Notes: generated from the sequence alone by a model not told the origin. A stretch of DNA of 64,000 nt from an uncultured Oscillospiraceae bacterium (GCA_934569225.1 CAKTKC010000006.1:1-64000); one strand, 5' to 3'; shown: positions 16,497 through 26,477, counted from the first letter of the stretch. Translations and numbers: made by a program.

Positions 16497-17618
16497 ATGT
16501 CCAAGGAACTCATCAGACTCCAGGACTTGACCATGGAGTTCGACGGGGAGCGTATTCTCGACGGCATCAATCTTTATTTCAACGATCACGAATTCCTCAC
16601 ACTGCTCGGCCCCTCCGGCTGCGGCAAAACCACAACGCTTCGGATCATCGGCGGCTTTCTGACGCCCACTTCCGGCACGGTGACGTTTGACGGGAAGGTC
16701 ATCAACGACGTTCCGCCCTACAAGCGGCAGATCAACACCGTGTTCCAGCGTTATGCCCTTTTTCCGCATCTGGATGTGTACGACAACGTCGCTTTCGGCC
16801 TGAAGGTAGCGAAGCTGCCCAAGGACGAGGTTGACCGCAGGGTCAATGAAATGCTGGAGATCGTCAGCCTGAAGGGCTACGAAAACCGCAGCGTGGACAG
16901 TCTGTCCGGCGGCCAGCAGCAGCGTGTTGCCATCGCCCGGGCATTGGTCAACCAGCCGAAGGTGCTGCTGCTGGACGAACCCCTGGCAGCCCTGGATCTG
17001 CGATTGCGCAAGGACATGCAGATCGAGCTGAAACGCATCCAGCAGACCACCGGCATCACGTTCATCTATGTCACCCACGATCAGGAGGAAGCCCTTTCCA
17101 TGTCCGACACCGTGGTGGTCATGGACAAGGGACGGATCCAGCAGATCGGCAGACCTGAGGATATCTATAATGAGCCGAAGAACGCCTTCGTGGCAGACTT
17201 TATCGGCGAAAGCAACATCTTGGACGGCGTCATGCTGGAAGACTTCAAGGTTCGGTTCTTCGGCCGGGTCTTTGAGTGCGTGGACAAGGGCTTCGCCCCC
17301 AACGAGCCGGTGGACGTGGTCATCCGCCCGGAGGACATCGACATCGTGCAGCCCGCCCAGGGTCATCTGGTGGGCACCGTCACGGGCATTACCTTCAAGG
17401 GTCTTAACTACGATATCATCGTGGAGTTCAAGGGCTTCAAGTGGCTCATTCAGACCACGGACTACCACGGCGTGGGCGAGACCATCGGCATCCGCCTGAA
17501 CCCGGAAGACATTCACATCATGCACAAGAGCGAATATTCAGGTCTCTTTGGCGACTACAGCTCCTACTCCGCCGAGTATGACGAGCTGACGGAGGATGCC
17601 GAAGATGAAGAAGAATAA
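16497..17618 (+). CDS. potA: Spermidine/putrescine ABC transporter ATPase
   Basis: 373 residues. The nucleotide-binding domain has Walker A GPSGCGKT, the Q-loop in [11 protein letters not shown], signature [15 protein letters not shown], Walker [13 protein letters not shown] and the His switch [10 protein letters not shown]. The C-terminal TOBE-type regulatory region ([13 protein letters not shown]) is typical of PotA. It powers polyamine import through PotB and PotC. GGGGGAGG lies upstream of the ATG. The acidic tail ([12 protein letters not shown]) overlaps the potB start, so translation is coupled. Order and spacing match canonical potABCD operons. Confidence 0.95.
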   Translation: MSKELIRLQDLTMEFDGERILDGINLYFNDHEFLTLLGPSGCGKTTTLRIIGGFLTPTSGTVTFDGKVINDVPPYKRQINTVFQRYALFPHLDVYDNVAFGLKVAKLPKDEVDRRVNEMLEIVSLKGYENRSVDSLSGGQQQRVAIARALVNQPKVLLLDEPLAALDLRLRKDMQIELKRIQQTTGITFIYVTHDQEEALSMSDTVVVMDKGRIQQIGRPEDIYNEPKNAFVADFIGESNILDGVMLEDFKVRFFGRVFECVDKGFAPNEPVDVVIRPEDIDIVQPAQGHLVGTVTGITFKGLNYDIIVEFKGFKWLIQTTDYHGVGETIGIRLNPEDIHIMHKSEYSGLFGDYSSYSAEYDELTEDAEDEEE

Positions 17619-18429
17619 GTCTGTCCTGCTCAGCACCCCATATTTGATATGGATGGTGGTATTCACGCTGATTCCTCTGGGTGTGGTGTGCTACTATGCC
17701 CTCACCGACCCGTCTACCGGGGAATTCAGCCTGGTGAATCTCCGGGGGCTGAACCTGTACTGGGGCGTTCTGTGGCAGTCCATCTTCTACGCGGTGGCGT
17801 CGGCCTTCATCTGCCTGCTGTTGGGCTACCCCATGGCCTACTACATCGCCCACCGGAGCCAGACCGCCCAGAAGTTCCTGTATATGCTGGTGATGCTGCC
17901 CATGTGCATGAGCTTCCTGCTCCGCACTCTGGCATGGGTCGGATTGTTACAGGATACCGGCATCATCAACAATATTCTGGACGCCATCGGCATCGGGCGG
18001 CTGCGGCTCATCCGTACCCCCGGCGCGGTCATTCTGGGCATGGTGTATAACTATCTGCCCTACATGATCCTACCCCTGTACGGCGTCATCGTCAAGATCG
18101 ACCCCCGGCTTATTGAGGCTGCGGAGGACTTGGGCTGCAACAGCACCCAGGTGTTTTCCCGGGTGGTGCTGCCGCTGAGCGTTCCCGGTATTCTCTCCGG
18201 CATGACCATGGTGTTCGTCCCGGCGGTGTCCACCTTCTATATCTCCCAGAAGCTGGGCGGTACGGACACGGTGCTCATCGGCGACGTGATCGAGCGCCAG
18301 TTCAAGCAGGGCAACAACCCCAATCTGGGCGCGGCGCTGAGCCTGGTGCTGATGATCCTGGTATTCATCTGCACCGGCATCATGAACCGCTTCGGCGGCG
18401 ACAATGAGGAAGGCGGTGTCATCGTATGA
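17605..18429 (+). CDS. potB: Spermidine/putrescine ABC transporter permease PotB
   Basis: 274 residues with six hydrophobic segments. The inner-membrane EAA loop reads [20 protein letters not shown] followed by LPLSVPGI, which docks with PotA. The ATG at 17605 is chosen over 17596 because GGAGG ends at 17595, leaving nine bases to 17605 but none to 17596. The gene overlaps potA by 14 bases and ends four bases into potC. Together with PotC it forms the polyamine channel. Confidence 0.93.
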   Translation: MKKNKSVLLSTPYLIWMVVFTLIPLGVVCYYALTDPSTGEFSLVNLRGLNLYWGVLWQSIFYAVASAFICLLLGYPMAYYIAHRSQTAQKFLYMLVMLPMCMSFLLRTLAWVGLLQDTGIINNILDAIGIGRLRLIRTPGAVILGMVYNYLPYMILPLYGVIVKIDPRLIEAAEDLGCNSTQVFSRVVLPLSVPGILSGMTMVFVPAVSTFYISQKLGGTDTVLIGDVIERQFKQGNNPNLGAALSLVLMILVFICTGIMNRFGGDNEEGGVIV

Positions 18430-19241
18430 AAAAAGCCAACCGCATTCTCACCATTCTGATTTTCATTTTCCTGTACGTTCCCATGGCGGTGCTGATCGTG
18501 GCATCGTTCAATACGGGCAAGGACGTTACCCAGTTTGAAGGATTTACCTTGCAGCAGTACGCCCGTCTGTTTCAGGACAGGACGCTTCTGAAGCTGCTGG
18601 GCAATTCTCTGCTCGTGTCCGTCCTCGCCAGCTTTATTGCCACGGTCTTCGGCACGGTGGCGTCCCTGGGCATCTACAACCTGAACCCCAGACTGCGCAA
18701 GGCCGCCATGACGCTGACCAACATCCCCATGACGAACCCGGATATCGTCACCGGCGTGTCCCTTTCCCTGCTGTTCGTCTTCGTGGGAACCCGGATGCTG
18801 GGGCAGCGGAACAGTCTGACCTTCTGGACGCTGCTCATCGCCCACATCACCTTCAATCTCCCCTACGTGATTCTGAACGTCATGCCCAAGCTCAAGCAGA
18901 CGGACAGCTCTCTCCGGGACGCGGCCATGGATTTGGGCTGCACGCCCTTGCAGGCGTTTTTCAAGGTGACGCTCCATGAGATCGCCCCCGGCATCGTGTC
19001 CGGCGCCATTATGGCGTTTACCATGAGTCTGGACGATTTCGTCATCAGCTATTTTGTCAGCGGGCTGGACTTCGTGACCCTTCCCGTGGAAATCTATTCC
19101 TATACGAAAAAGCCCCTCCATCCGAAAATCTACGCCCTGTTCACCCTGTTGTTCCTGCTGATTCTGGTGCTGATGGTCACCATGAACCTCATTCAGCTCC
19201 GCGGGGACAAAAAACGAGCCGCTGCCCACAGCGGGGTATAA
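18426..19241 (+). CDS. potC: Spermidine/putrescine ABC transporter permease PotC
   Basis: 271 residues, six transmembrane segments. The EAA loop reads LRDAAMDLGCTPLQAFFKVT then LHEIAPGI. SLDDFVISYFVSG near the C terminus is a PotC hallmark. An ATGA overlap joins it to potB, and potD follows 12 bases downstream. Confidence 0.93.
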   Translation: MKKANRILTILIFIFLYVPMAVLIVASFNTGKDVTQFEGFTLQQYARLFQDRTLLKLLGNSLLVSVLASFIATVFGTVASLGIYNLNPRLRKAAMTLTNIPMTNPDIVTGVSLSLLFVFVGTRMLGQRNSLTFWTLLIAHITFNLPYVILNVMPKLKQTDSSLRDAAMDLGCTPLQAFFKVTLHEIAPGIVSGAIMAFTMSLDDFVISYFVSGLDFVTLPVEIYSYTKKPLHPKIYALFTLLFLLILVLMVTMNLIQLRGDKKRAAAHSGV

Positions 19242-19253
19242 AGGAGAATTATC

Positions 19254-20330
19254 ATGAAAAAAGTAATTTGCGTTGTTCTTTCCGTCTTGCTTGCCGTAAG
19301 CTGCCTGGTCGGCCTTTCCGGCTGCGGCAGCAGTAAAAAGACCACCCTGTACGTCTACAACTGGGGTCAGTACATCTCCGAGGGCGACGACGGCTCTCTG
19401 GATGTGATCGCCACCTTTGAGGAAGCCTACCCCAACATCCGTGTGCAGTATTCCACCTACGACTCCAACGAGATCATGTACTCCAAGCTGTCCAACGGCG
19501 GCATCACCGTGGACGTGATCATCCCCTCCGACTACATGATCGGCCGGATGGTGCAGGAGGGTATGCTGGAGGAGCTGAACTTTGACAACATTCCCAACTA
19601 CCAGTATATCGACGACTCCTTCAAGAACACCTCCTACGACCCGGAGAACAAGTATTCCGTCCCCTACACCTGGGGCACCGTGGGCATCATCTACAACACC
19701 AAGTACGTGGACGAAGCCGACGTCACTGGCTGGGAACTGCTGTGGAACGAGAAGTACGCCGGGAAAATCCTGATGTTCGACAATTCCCGGGACGCCTTCG
19801 GCATTGCCGAGTACCTGCTGGGCTACGACGTGAATACCACCGGCGAGGCCGAGCTTCAGGCCTGCGCCGCCAAGCTGGCGGAGCAGAAGCCCGTGGTGCA
19901 GCAGTACGTCATGGATCAGATTTTTGACGCCATGGAAAACGAGGAGGCCTGGATCGCCCCCTACTACGCCGGCGACTATCTGACCATGGTGGAGGAGAAC
20001 CCCGATCTGGCCTTCTACCGTCCCACGGCGCAGGGCTACAACATGTTCATCGATGCCATGTGCATCCCCACCTGCGCTCAGGAAAAGGAGGCGGCAGAGA
20101 CCTTCATCAACTTCCTGTGCAGCCCGGAGATTTCCTCCGCCAACATGGAGTTTTTGGGCTACAGCGTCCCTTCCACCGCGGCGAAGGAGCTGATGGATCC
20201 GGAGATCGCAAACAGTGACGTGGCCTACCCCGACGCGGACACCCTCGCCACCGGCACCAGCTTCAACTTCCTGCCGGAGGAAACCTCCCGGTATATGGAA
20301 AGCCTGTTCATGGAAGTCCGCAACGGTTGA
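19254..20330 (+). CDS. potD: Spermidine/putrescine-binding lipoprotein
   Basis: 358 residues. A signal peptide with lipobox (LVGLSGC, lipidated Cys about residue 24) anchors it to the outer membrane face. The mature part starts LYVYNWGQYIS, the PotD/PotF signature. Ligand-pocket segments include VPYTWGTVGIIYNTK, and IAPYYAGDYLTMVEENPDL which contributes acidic contacts to the polyamine. AAAGGAG precedes the ATG. It is last in the operon and is followed by a terminator at 20372-20403. Confidence 0.94.
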   Translation: MKKVICVVLSVLLAVSCLVGLSGCGSSKKTTLYVYNWGQYISEGDDGSLDVIATFEEAYPNIRVQYSTYDSNEIMYSKLSNGGITVDVIIPSDYMIGRMVQEGMLEELNFDNIPNYQYIDDSFKNTSYDPENKYSVPYTWGTVGIIYNTKYVDEADVTGWELLWNEKYAGKILMFDNSRDAFGIAEYLLGYDVNTTGEAELQACAAKLAEQKPVVQQYVMDQIFDAMENEEAWIAPYYAGDYLTMVEENPDLAFYRPTAQGYNMFIDAMCIPTCAQEKEAAETFINFLCSPEISSANMEFLGYSVPSTAAKELMDPEIANSDVAYPDADTLATGTSFNFLPEETSRYMESLFMEVRNG

Positions 20331-20371
20331 TGGGCTTTTGACCTGCCGAAAAAGTGCGTATAAGCAGAAAG

Positions 20372-20403
20372 ATTCCCGTCCGCAGATTGCGGACGGGATT
20401 TTT
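20372..20403 (+). terminator. Terminator of potABCD
   Basis: CCCGTCCGCA, a three-base loop and its complement TGCGGACGGG, followed by ATTTTTCC. Confidence 0.88.
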
Positions 20404-20419
20404 CCATGCCAATTTCCGA

Positions 20420-21091
20420 TTAAATCGCGTTCCCCGGCTTTGCGGGCTGGCCGACTTCGCTTTGAACCGGGCGCACCATGCAGAACTGCTTCAGGTGGAA
20501 GTGCTTTTCCAGAACCTCGTAAATCTCAAACCCGAACTGCTGGTAGAGCGTCACGTTATTGGGGTTGTGGGTCTCCAGGGACATCATCATGTGATGCTTG
20601 TCCGCGTAGTCCACAGCCGCCTTCAGAAGCTTCACCGCAATGCCGTGGTGCTGCATCTGGGGATCCACCGCCAGGTAAATCAGATGGAGACGGTTGTCCT
20701 CGTGGAGCTGGGTCGTCCAGTGGGAGTTCAGGTAATCCCGTGCGGCAAAAAAGTGAAACAGGGTTCTGAGCGATGGGTCTTCCTTGATCAGCCATGCGTC
20801 CGTCTGCAATTCCGCTTCCAGCTCCGTGAAATAGTATTGGAGGAAATGGTACGGCTCCGCCTCGTCGGAGACGACCAGAAGGCCGTTCAAGTCCGGGCTG
20901 TCGGCAAAAATGTCGCAGTTTTTGTAGAATTCCTCCATATCGCAGGCAAACAGCTTCGGCAGCAGCCGCTTGCGGACATCCTCGTTGGGGATCAGAGTCT
21001 CGTACAGCGGGTCGGAAGCAAAGCACTTGTTCAGCAGCGCCTGAAGCTTCGGCAGATCTTCCTTGGTAACTTTGTATAATTCGCTTTCCAT
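20420..21091 (-). CDS. GNAT-family N-acetyltransferase
   Basis: 223 residues. The acetyl-CoA-binding GNAT core is in the C-terminal half: LIYLAVDPQMQHHGIAVKLL (motif A, here QxxHGIA rather than the usual RxxGxG/A), then MSLETHNPNNVTLYQQFGFE (motif B). The N-terminal half is helical and variable. The acceptor substrate is unknown. It starts 12 bases after the M28 peptidase stop with AAAGGA upstream, so the two form one unit and the acetyltransferase may act on a product or regulator of the peptidase. Confidence 0.85.
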   Translation of the reverse strand: MESELYKVTKEDLPKLQALLNKCFASDPLYETLIPNEDVRKRLLPKLFACDMEEFYKNCDIFADSPDLNGLLVVSDEAEPYHFLQYYFTELEAELQTDAWLIKEDPSLRTLFHFFAARDYLNSHWTTQLHEDNRLHLIYLAVDPQMQHHGIAVKLLKAAVDYADKHHMMMSLETHNPNNVTLYQQFGFEIYEVLEKHFHLKQFCMVRPVQSEVGQPAKPGNAI

Positions 21092-21103
21092 ATATTCGTT
21101 CCT

Positions 21104-23107
21104 TTATCTTGGGAGGCAGTCGCGGAGCATCCGCTTCATTTCCTCCACACTGATGTTCAGATTGCCCACCAGGTCACGGTAGGCGCCCTCCTGAGCGGCG
21201 GCCGCGCCTTGCAGGAAGGCCGCTTCCGCGGTGTAGTCCGTAATGCCCCGGGCTTTCTTTTCCAGCAGGCTCTTGACCGTGGCGTAGAGGTTGATGTACC
21301 CCACGATCCGGCGGTAACCCCATTTCAGGCGCTCCTTGGGCTGGGAAAATACGTACTGGGTGAAGTGGCGGTACACCCGCTGCTCAAACAGGAAGGCATA
21401 GCGGTTATTGTCGATCTCATAGAGTTTCCGCAGTGCCGCGGAGAGATTTCCCTCCGTCAGGCTGTCCGCCGCGCCGTGGAGCAGCTCCAGGCTTTCCTGC
21501 AAGCTTTCCTGGGGGAACTGGACATTGCCGTACCAGTCGATGCGGACAAAGGTGTCCTGGGTTCGCTGGAACAGATCCAGCAGCTGCCGCTCCAGCCGAG
21601 CGGCGTCCTCGCCGGGCAACTGACCCCGGTTGATGGCCGCCGCATGGTCGTAGACCTGCTGTGCCAGTTCCGCCGCTTCGTCCAGCGCCTGGGCAAGACT
21701 TTCGCCGTCGGCTTCCGTCCGGGCGCACCAGTCTAAGTCAAGGGCTTCCTTGGCCTTTTGGAAGGTTCCGGCAAAGTTCAGCGGCACCACTCTGGTTTTG
21801 TCAATGGCCATCAGCAGCAGACCGAACAGCTCGTGGTGGAGGCGGTACACGTCCTCGTCGTAGTAGGTGTCGTTGTCGAACTGGGAATGGTAGTGGGTCT
21901 CCATAAAGCTGCCGCCGGTAAAATCGTTGACCATGGAGGGAATGCCCGCGATGGCGATGGAAAAATCGTCCGACCATGTCTCGATGGGGGCGGTGATCCG
22001 GGTCTCCTCCGGGTAGCCCTGGGTCAGCTCCGGGAGATTCTCCAGAAATTCTTCCAGAAAATCCACATATTCGTAGGTGCTGCGAATTCTTGCCCGGGTG
22101 CCGTGGGCAAGGGCGGGCAGCTCAAAATTCAGGTCGGCGATGACCTGCCCCCGCCACTCGGGATGCACGGTGAATACCTGCTCGTAAGCGCCGGTGGACC
22201 AGTCGAACTGAGAGTCCGCCACGCCCCATTCCTCCGATGCCATGGTGCAGAAAAGGATGGTGTTTTCCGGCTGCCAGCCGGTCTCCACCAGCGCCTTGCC
22301 CATGCCCAGCATCATGGAAATGGCGGTGTTATCGTCCTGAAACCCGTCAAAATAGGAGTCATAGTGGGCGGAGAGCATGATCTTCCGGTCAGGGTTCCGG
22401 CCGGTCAGCTCGCCGATGATGTTGTAGGTGGTGCGGTCGCGCTCCACGCGGGTGCAGGCGTCCAGGGTGACGGACACCGACGCGCTGCGCGTAAGCAGCT
22501 CCTTCAGCAGTCCGGCGTCCTTCCGGGAAATGGAAAAGGCGGCAGCCTCGGGAGGGCCTGCGATGTCCTGGGCGTTCAGCGCGGCATCGTCCACCTCGCC
22601 GTAGCCCCCGGTCTGTACGGCGATCAGCGCCGCCGCGCCCTTGAGGTACGCCTGGTACACGGGGTAGTTGATCCACCATTCGTTCCTCTGGTTGATCTCC
22701 ACCAGCACCAGCTTCCCGGCAACATCCAGCCCCTCATAATCCGCTTCCGTGCCCTTGCCCGCGTAGACCAGCTCGTAGGCCGTGGGGCCGTCCGTGACGA
22801 AATTCGTCTGATACGCGCCCAGCTGGACATGACGCTCCCGTCCCTCGGCGTCGGTGAAGGACAGCTCCGCTTTCTCAAATTCCCAGGCGTCCACGGTAAT
22901 GGCGTCCTTCCACACCCGGGAAAATCCGATTTTCTTCATCTCCGCCGCCAGCATATCTCCGGTGGCAATCTCCGCCGGGGAGCCTGCGGTGCGGTAGCCC
23001 AGCACGGGGTTGGTGCGGTGCTCCTCCATCCGCTTTGCAAGGCGGTAGGAATAGCCGATGTCCAGCTTTTCCAGATACCGCTGCGCCTGACTTGTCAAGG
23101 TCATCAT
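21104..23107 (-). CDS. M28-family metallopeptidase with PA domain
   Basis: About 667 residues. A protease-associated (PA) insert (VYAGKGTEADYEGLDVAGKL) precedes the di-zinc peptidase core: His/Asp in LSAHYDSYFDG, Asp in FQDDNTA, the Glu pair in MASEEWG and His in ETHYHSQFDN. A helical C-terminal region follows. No signal peptide is seen, so it may be cytoplasmic. The start is uncertain: AGGAG directly abuts the ATG at 23107 and stands nine bases from a TTG at 23098, while an in-frame ATG at 23140 lies inside a likely -10 region. It probably removes N-terminal residues from peptides. Confidence 0.87.
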   Translation of the reverse strand: MMTLTSQAQRYLEKLDIGYSYRLAKRMEEHRTNPVLGYRTAGSPAEIATGDMLAAEMKKIGFSRVWKDAITVDAWEFEKAELSFTDAEGRERHVQLGAYQTNFVTDGPTAYELVYAGKGTEADYEGLDVAGKLVLVEINQRNEWWINYPVYQAYLKGAAALIAVQTGGYGEVDDAALNAQDIAGPPEAAAFSISRKDAGLLKELLTRSASVSVTLDACTRVERDRTTYNIIGELTGRNPDRKIMLSAHYDSYFDGFQDDNTAISMMLGMGKALVETGWQPENTILFCTMASEEWGVADSQFDWSTGAYEQVFTVHPEWRGQVIADLNFELPALAHGTRARIRSTYEYVDFLEEFLENLPELTQGYPEETRITAPIETWSDDFSIAIAGIPSMVNDFTGGSFMETHYHSQFDNDTYYDEDVYRLHHELFGLLLMAIDKTRVVPLNFAGTFQKAKEALDLDWCARTEADGESLAQALDEAAELAQQVYDHAAAINRGQLPGEDAARLERQLLDLFQRTQDTFVRIDWYGNVQFPQESLQESLELLHGAADSLTEGNLSAALRKLYEIDNNRYAFLFEQRVYRHFTQYVFSQPKERLKWGYRRIVGYINLYATVKSLLEKKARGITDYTAEAAFLQGAAAAQEGAYRDLVGNLNISVEEMKRMLRDCLPR

Positions 23108-23173
23108 CTCCTGTTTTCCCGCTTTTGGGAATTGTAGCATACTTAAAAGGCGTTGTACAGTACCAATTTATCT

Positions 23174-23203
23174 AAAAAACGCGGCTTTGAAGCCGCGTTT
23201 TTT
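23174..23203. terminator. Terminator after the VWA gene
   Basis: A 14-base inverted repeat, AAAAAACGCGGCTT and AAGCCGCGTTTTTT, with a two-base centre, starts three bases after the VWA stop on the minus strand. Confidence 0.88.
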
Positions 23204-23205
23204 CA

Positions 23206-24891
23206 TTAGCTTTCGAGTTCCTGTAATCTTCCCTGAATGATCTTCCCCACAGTCTGGGCAAACCAGCCCACGGAGGGCAGCCTTACCACGTCCCTGCCAT
23301 AAATGGCGCGGGCGCTGCTTAAGTCGCCCTCCCGGCCGGAAAACAGACACAGCGGCGGATTGCCATGTCTGCGCAGCATCGTCGCCTCCTCGGCGGCATC
23401 AGCCACGGCGGGCTTGCCGCTGTAGTCCCGGCTGAAAAGCTGATTTCCCGTTCCAGGCAGGCGGGTATCGTCGTTGGGATTCGCGTCGGTGAGGATCAGC
23501 AAAAGCCGCTGCTGTTCCCCCGACCGGCGCAGAAGCCAGTCCACTGCCCGCAGTGCAAGTCCGTCCCGGTTCCATCCGGCGGCGGCGAACTCGAATATCC
23601 GGTTGTTGCCCTGATTTTCCCGGTAGTCCCGGTACTCCCGCAGCACCGTACAGCCGCTGACAGAGCAGAAGGACAGCACCCGGACAGGAATCGCGCACCG
23701 GGTCAGCGCCTCGGCCAGAATGTAGCCTTGCGTCGCCAGCTGCTCCTGCCGCCGGTTCTGGGAGGCGGAAGCGTCCAGCAGAATGTCCACGATCAAGTCC
23801 CCCAGGGTATTGGGCTGCTGCCGGTCGAAGACCCGGCCGTCCCCCAGGGAGGGGGCGCGCCAGGCAAGCGCCGGATCGACCCGCCCAGCACGGCACCGAA
23901 GGCTCCCGTCCTCCTGAAGCAGCAGGATGGTATTTTGCAGCTGCTGGGCAAGGCGCTGGATCTCCAGCCGGTTCTGGGCCAGATGCGCCTGAAAATAAGC
24001 GCGGTTGCGCTCCGTCTGCTCCTGAATCTGCTCCCATTCCCGGGTGGGTGCCTCCCCGGTTTCCAGTGCTTCCCCTCGGGTGAAATGCAGCACGCAGCCC
24101 CGGTGATGGCCGGTGCAGCAGGTTCGCTCCGCGTCCGCCAGCTCCGCCGGGGTCAGCATGGATTTGCCGAAGCACGCGGCGGCGTATTGCCGCAGATCAT
24201 CCTTCCGGGCTTCCCGCCAGCCGAAAATGCGCCGTCCCAAAGAACGCAGTCCCACGCCGCCCGCCGGCGCGGCCTGCCCCAGACGGTTCAGCCCGCCGGG
24301 GCGGAGTATCAGCTTGGCAAAAAAGCCCAAATCCACCCGGCTGGTGCCAAGGTGATCCATTTCGCTGCGCAGATTCCGCCCGAAATATTTGTACAGAATC
24401 CGCTCCATCCGGGACTGTATGGCCTCGGCGTCCCAGTCGGGGTCAAATTCCAGCGCGTCCAGAATCTGCTTTTCCCGGCCGGTTTCCTCACTGGGAAGAC
24501 CCAGTGCCCGGCGGAACCAGCCGATTTTCAGCCGATCCTGCTCGCTGTTCGTGGAGGCTTCCTGCTGTAACTGCCGCCGGGCATAGTCCCGCCGCAGAAA
24601 GGTCAGCGCCGGACGGGTATCCCGGTATTTAAGATACGCGCACCGTTCCAGCCCCAGCCAGAGCAGCTCGCTCTGCATTTCTCCCGAAGACCGGCGCTCC
24701 AGAGCGGTGAGCAGAATTTCCAGCTTCCGATAGTCATACAACCGCCGCACCAGACCGATGGCGGTGTTGAAATACAAGGACGCTTCCCCGTTGGGTTCAT
24801 AGCCCCGGCTGCCCGTGGCAAAGCCGTAAGTCCCCGCGGCGTTCCAGATCTGGTTGTCCGCTCGGCGGGCTTCCTGTTCCCCGATGTCCAT
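23206..24891 (-). CDS. VWA-domain protein, partner of the MoxR ATPase
   Basis: 561 residues, soluble. The C-terminal third is a von Willebrand A domain whose metal site (MIDAS) reads ILLDASASQ (DxSxS), with LLILTDANPNDD supplying the later acidic residue. The N-terminal 300 residues are helical and Arg-rich with no known domain. It starts one base after the stop of the MoxR-type ATPase gene. MoxR-VWA pairs (CoxD/CoxE, NorQ/NorD, RavA-ViaA) act as chaperones that insert metals or remodel enzymes. The client here is unknown and no such enzyme is adjacent. Confidence 0.85.
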   Translation of the reverse strand: MDIGEQEARRADNQIWNAAGTYGFATGSRGYEPNGEASLYFNTAIGLVRRLYDYRKLEILLTALERRSSGEMQSELLWLGLERCAYLKYRDTRPALTFLRRDYARRQLQQEASTNSEQDRLKIGWFRRALGLPSEETGREKQILDALEFDPDWDAEAIQSRMERILYKYFGRNLRSEMDHLGTSRVDLGFFAKLILRPGGLNRLGQAAPAGGVGLRSLGRRIFGWREARKDDLRQYAAACFGKSMLTPAELADAERTCCTGHHRGCVLHFTRGEALETGEAPTREWEQIQEQTERNRAYFQAHLAQNRLEIQRLAQQLQNTILLLQEDGSLRCRAGRVDPALAWRAPSLGDGRVFDRQQPNTLGDLIVDILLDASASQNRRQEQLATQGYILAEALTRCAIPVRVLSFCSVSGCTVLREYRDYRENQGNNRIFEFAAAGWNRDGLALRAVDWLLRRSGEQQRLLLILTDANPNDDTRLPGTGNQLFSRDYSGKPAVADAAEEATMLRRHGNPPLCLFSGREGDLSSARAIYGRDVVRLPSVGWFAQTVGKIIQGRLQELES

Positions 24892-24892
24892 A

Positions 24893-25813
24893 TCAGTCTC
24901 CGAAGAACTCGTCCGCTTTCGCCGTTCTGGGGACACGCGCCCAGACCACGTCGGCGGTGAGCTGCCGCTCGAAGGGGTCGAATGCCTTGTTGATGATGCC
25001 CATTTCCAGGGCGGCTTCCGGGGAAAGTCCCCGCTCCATCAGCCGCAGGGCAGTCAGCAGACCCCGCAAGTCCAGTGCCCGGGCGGAGATCTCCCCGCTG
25101 CTGCACTTGGCGCGCAGATCGTCAAACAGCGCCGCCAGCTGCTGCGCCCAGCTCTTTTTCAGGCTCGGGAAGCCCCGCAGAAGGAGTTTGCACAGATCGT
25201 CCTGCCCGATCACCGGCATGTCCACCACCACGAACCGGGAAACCAGCGCTTCGTTCAGCTCCCGGGTACCAGCGTAGCCATAGTTCATGGTGCCGATAAA
25301 CCGGGTCGCGTCGTCCAGCGTTACCCGGCGGTAACCCGGAATATCAATGACCCGGCGGAAATCCAGGGTGGCATGGAGCACGGCCAGGGCTTCATTTTTC
25401 GCCATATTCACCTCGTCCAGAATGCCGAAGCCGCCCAGCCTCGCACACTGGCACACGGGGCCTTCCCGGAAGCAGACTTCACTGCCCTTCAGTGTGTCGG
25501 TGCCGATTAACGACGCCGCATCCACGTTGATGTGCATGGAAATGTCCCACACGGGGCGGCCGAACAGGGCGGCCAGATTCTCCGCCAGCACGTTTTTTCC
25601 GGTGGCCTTGGGGCCTGCCAGGAGCAGATTCTCTCCGCACAGCACCGCCGCCGCGGCGGCTTCCCAGACGTCCTTGCCGTAGTATACAAATCGGGGGCTT
25701 GGAATCCGGCCGCGCATTTCTTCCGTCACGCCGTGGGCGTCCCGGAAGGCGCGCACCTCTGCAAGCAGACTTTTGTTCACGCCTTCGGCTTCCAGCTCTT
25801 TCCCAATATCCAT
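24893..25813 (-). CDS. MoxR-type AAA+ ATPase
   Basis: 306 residues. Walker A is GPKATGKN (residues about 68-75), Walker B is GFGILDEVNMA, sensor 1 is FIGTMNYGYAG, and the arginine-finger region is EALVSRFVVVDMP. This is the MoxR/CbbQ/NorQ clade of AAA+ ATPases. It forms a two-gene operon with the VWA protein, with AAGGAGGG before its ATG. A promoter with TTGCAA and TAAAAT (16-base spacing) lies at 25873-25846. Likely role: ATP-driven remodelling or metal loading of a target complex. Confidence 0.88.
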   Translation of the reverse strand: MDIGKELEAEGVNKSLLAEVRAFRDAHGVTEEMRGRIPSPRFVYYGKDVWEAAAAAVLCGENLLLAGPKATGKNVLAENLAALFGRPVWDISMHINVDAASLIGTDTLKGSEVCFREGPVCQCARLGGFGILDEVNMAKNEALAVLHATLDFRRVIDIPGYRRVTLDDATRFIGTMNYGYAGTRELNEALVSRFVVVDMPVIGQDDLCKLLLRGFPSLKKSWAQQLAALFDDLRAKCSSGEISARALDLRGLLTALRLMERGLSPEAALEMGIINKAFDPFERQLTADVVWARVPRTAKADEFFGD

Positions 25814-25845
25814 GAGAAATCCCTCCTTGTAACTTTCTACCCTCT

Positions 25846-25873
25846 ATTTTAGCATGATGTACAGCATTTGCAA
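25846..25873 (-). promoter_or_regulatory. Promoter of the MoxR-VWA operon
   Basis: On the minus strand TTGCAA (25873-25868) and TAAAAT (25851-25846), 16 bases apart. Confidence 0.55.
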
Positions 25874-25912
25874 GGAGAATCTTTATTAACGCTGCCTTGC
25901 GTTCGGCAAAGA

Positions 25913-25936
25913 TTTCCCCCGCCGGGGCGGGGGAAA
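25913..25936 (-). terminator. Terminator of queT
   Basis: TTTCCCCCGCC and GGCGGGGGAAA form an 11-base inverted repeat just after the queT stop. Confidence 0.65.
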
Positions 25937-25945
25937 CCTATTGCA

Positions 25946-26455
25946 CTACGCACCGAACACCGTCGTGTCCAGATGCCGCTTTTTGACGGCGTAGTATAGC
26001 GCCGTCCCGAAGGTCAGAAGTACCGCCAGCTCTCCCAGCGCCACGTACAGCGCGTTGAGGAAAAAGCCGCCGCCGATGTACACCGTCAGCTCCCAGCCTA
26101 CAAGCAATGCGTTGAACAGTGCGGGCATCGCCATTCCGAGCAGTGGGTAGCCCTTCACCGTGACGTGCCGGGTCAGCCACATGCTCCCGGCCGCAAGAAG
26201 CGTCGCGAGACTGCCCACGAGAAAATCCAGGGGCAGCGCAGCGGCATAGGTGATGTTGAAAACCAGGCACCCCACCGTCAGGCCGGGAATGGCCGCCGGG
26301 GTGAAAAAGGAAAGCACGCACAGCGCCTCGGACAAACGCATCTGGATTGCCCAGGTGGCGGAACCGGGGAGCAGAACGTTTTGCAGGTGGGTCAGCACGG
26401 CGTACAGCGCCGCAATGACGGCGGCATGGGTCAGAAATCTGGTGTTTTTAGACAT
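25946..26455 (-). CDS. queT: QueT-family queuosine-precursor transporter
   Basis: 169 residues with five to six hydrophobic segments. The pattern IQMRLSEALCVLSFFTPAAI, then PGLTVGCLVFNITY, is typical of QueT (DUF988), an S-component of an ECF transporter that imports preQ0/preQ1. It would use a shared energising module encoded elsewhere. The start at 26455 (MSKNTRF) has GGGAGG upstream. A longer open frame to 26671 is rejected because it runs through the riboswitch and promoter. Expression is controlled by the preQ1-I riboswitch in its leader, which fits the proposed substrate. Confidence 0.92.
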   Translation of the reverse strand: MSKNTRFLTHAAVIAALYAVLTHLQNVLLPGSATWAIQMRLSEALCVLSFFTPAAIPGLTVGCLVFNITYAAALPLDFLVGSLATLLAAGSMWLTRHVTVKGYPLLGMAMPALFNALLVGWELTVYIGGGFFLNALYVALGELAVLLTFGTALYYAVKKRHLDTTVFGA

Positions 26456-26477
26456 GGTGTTCCTCCCAAAAAGAAAT

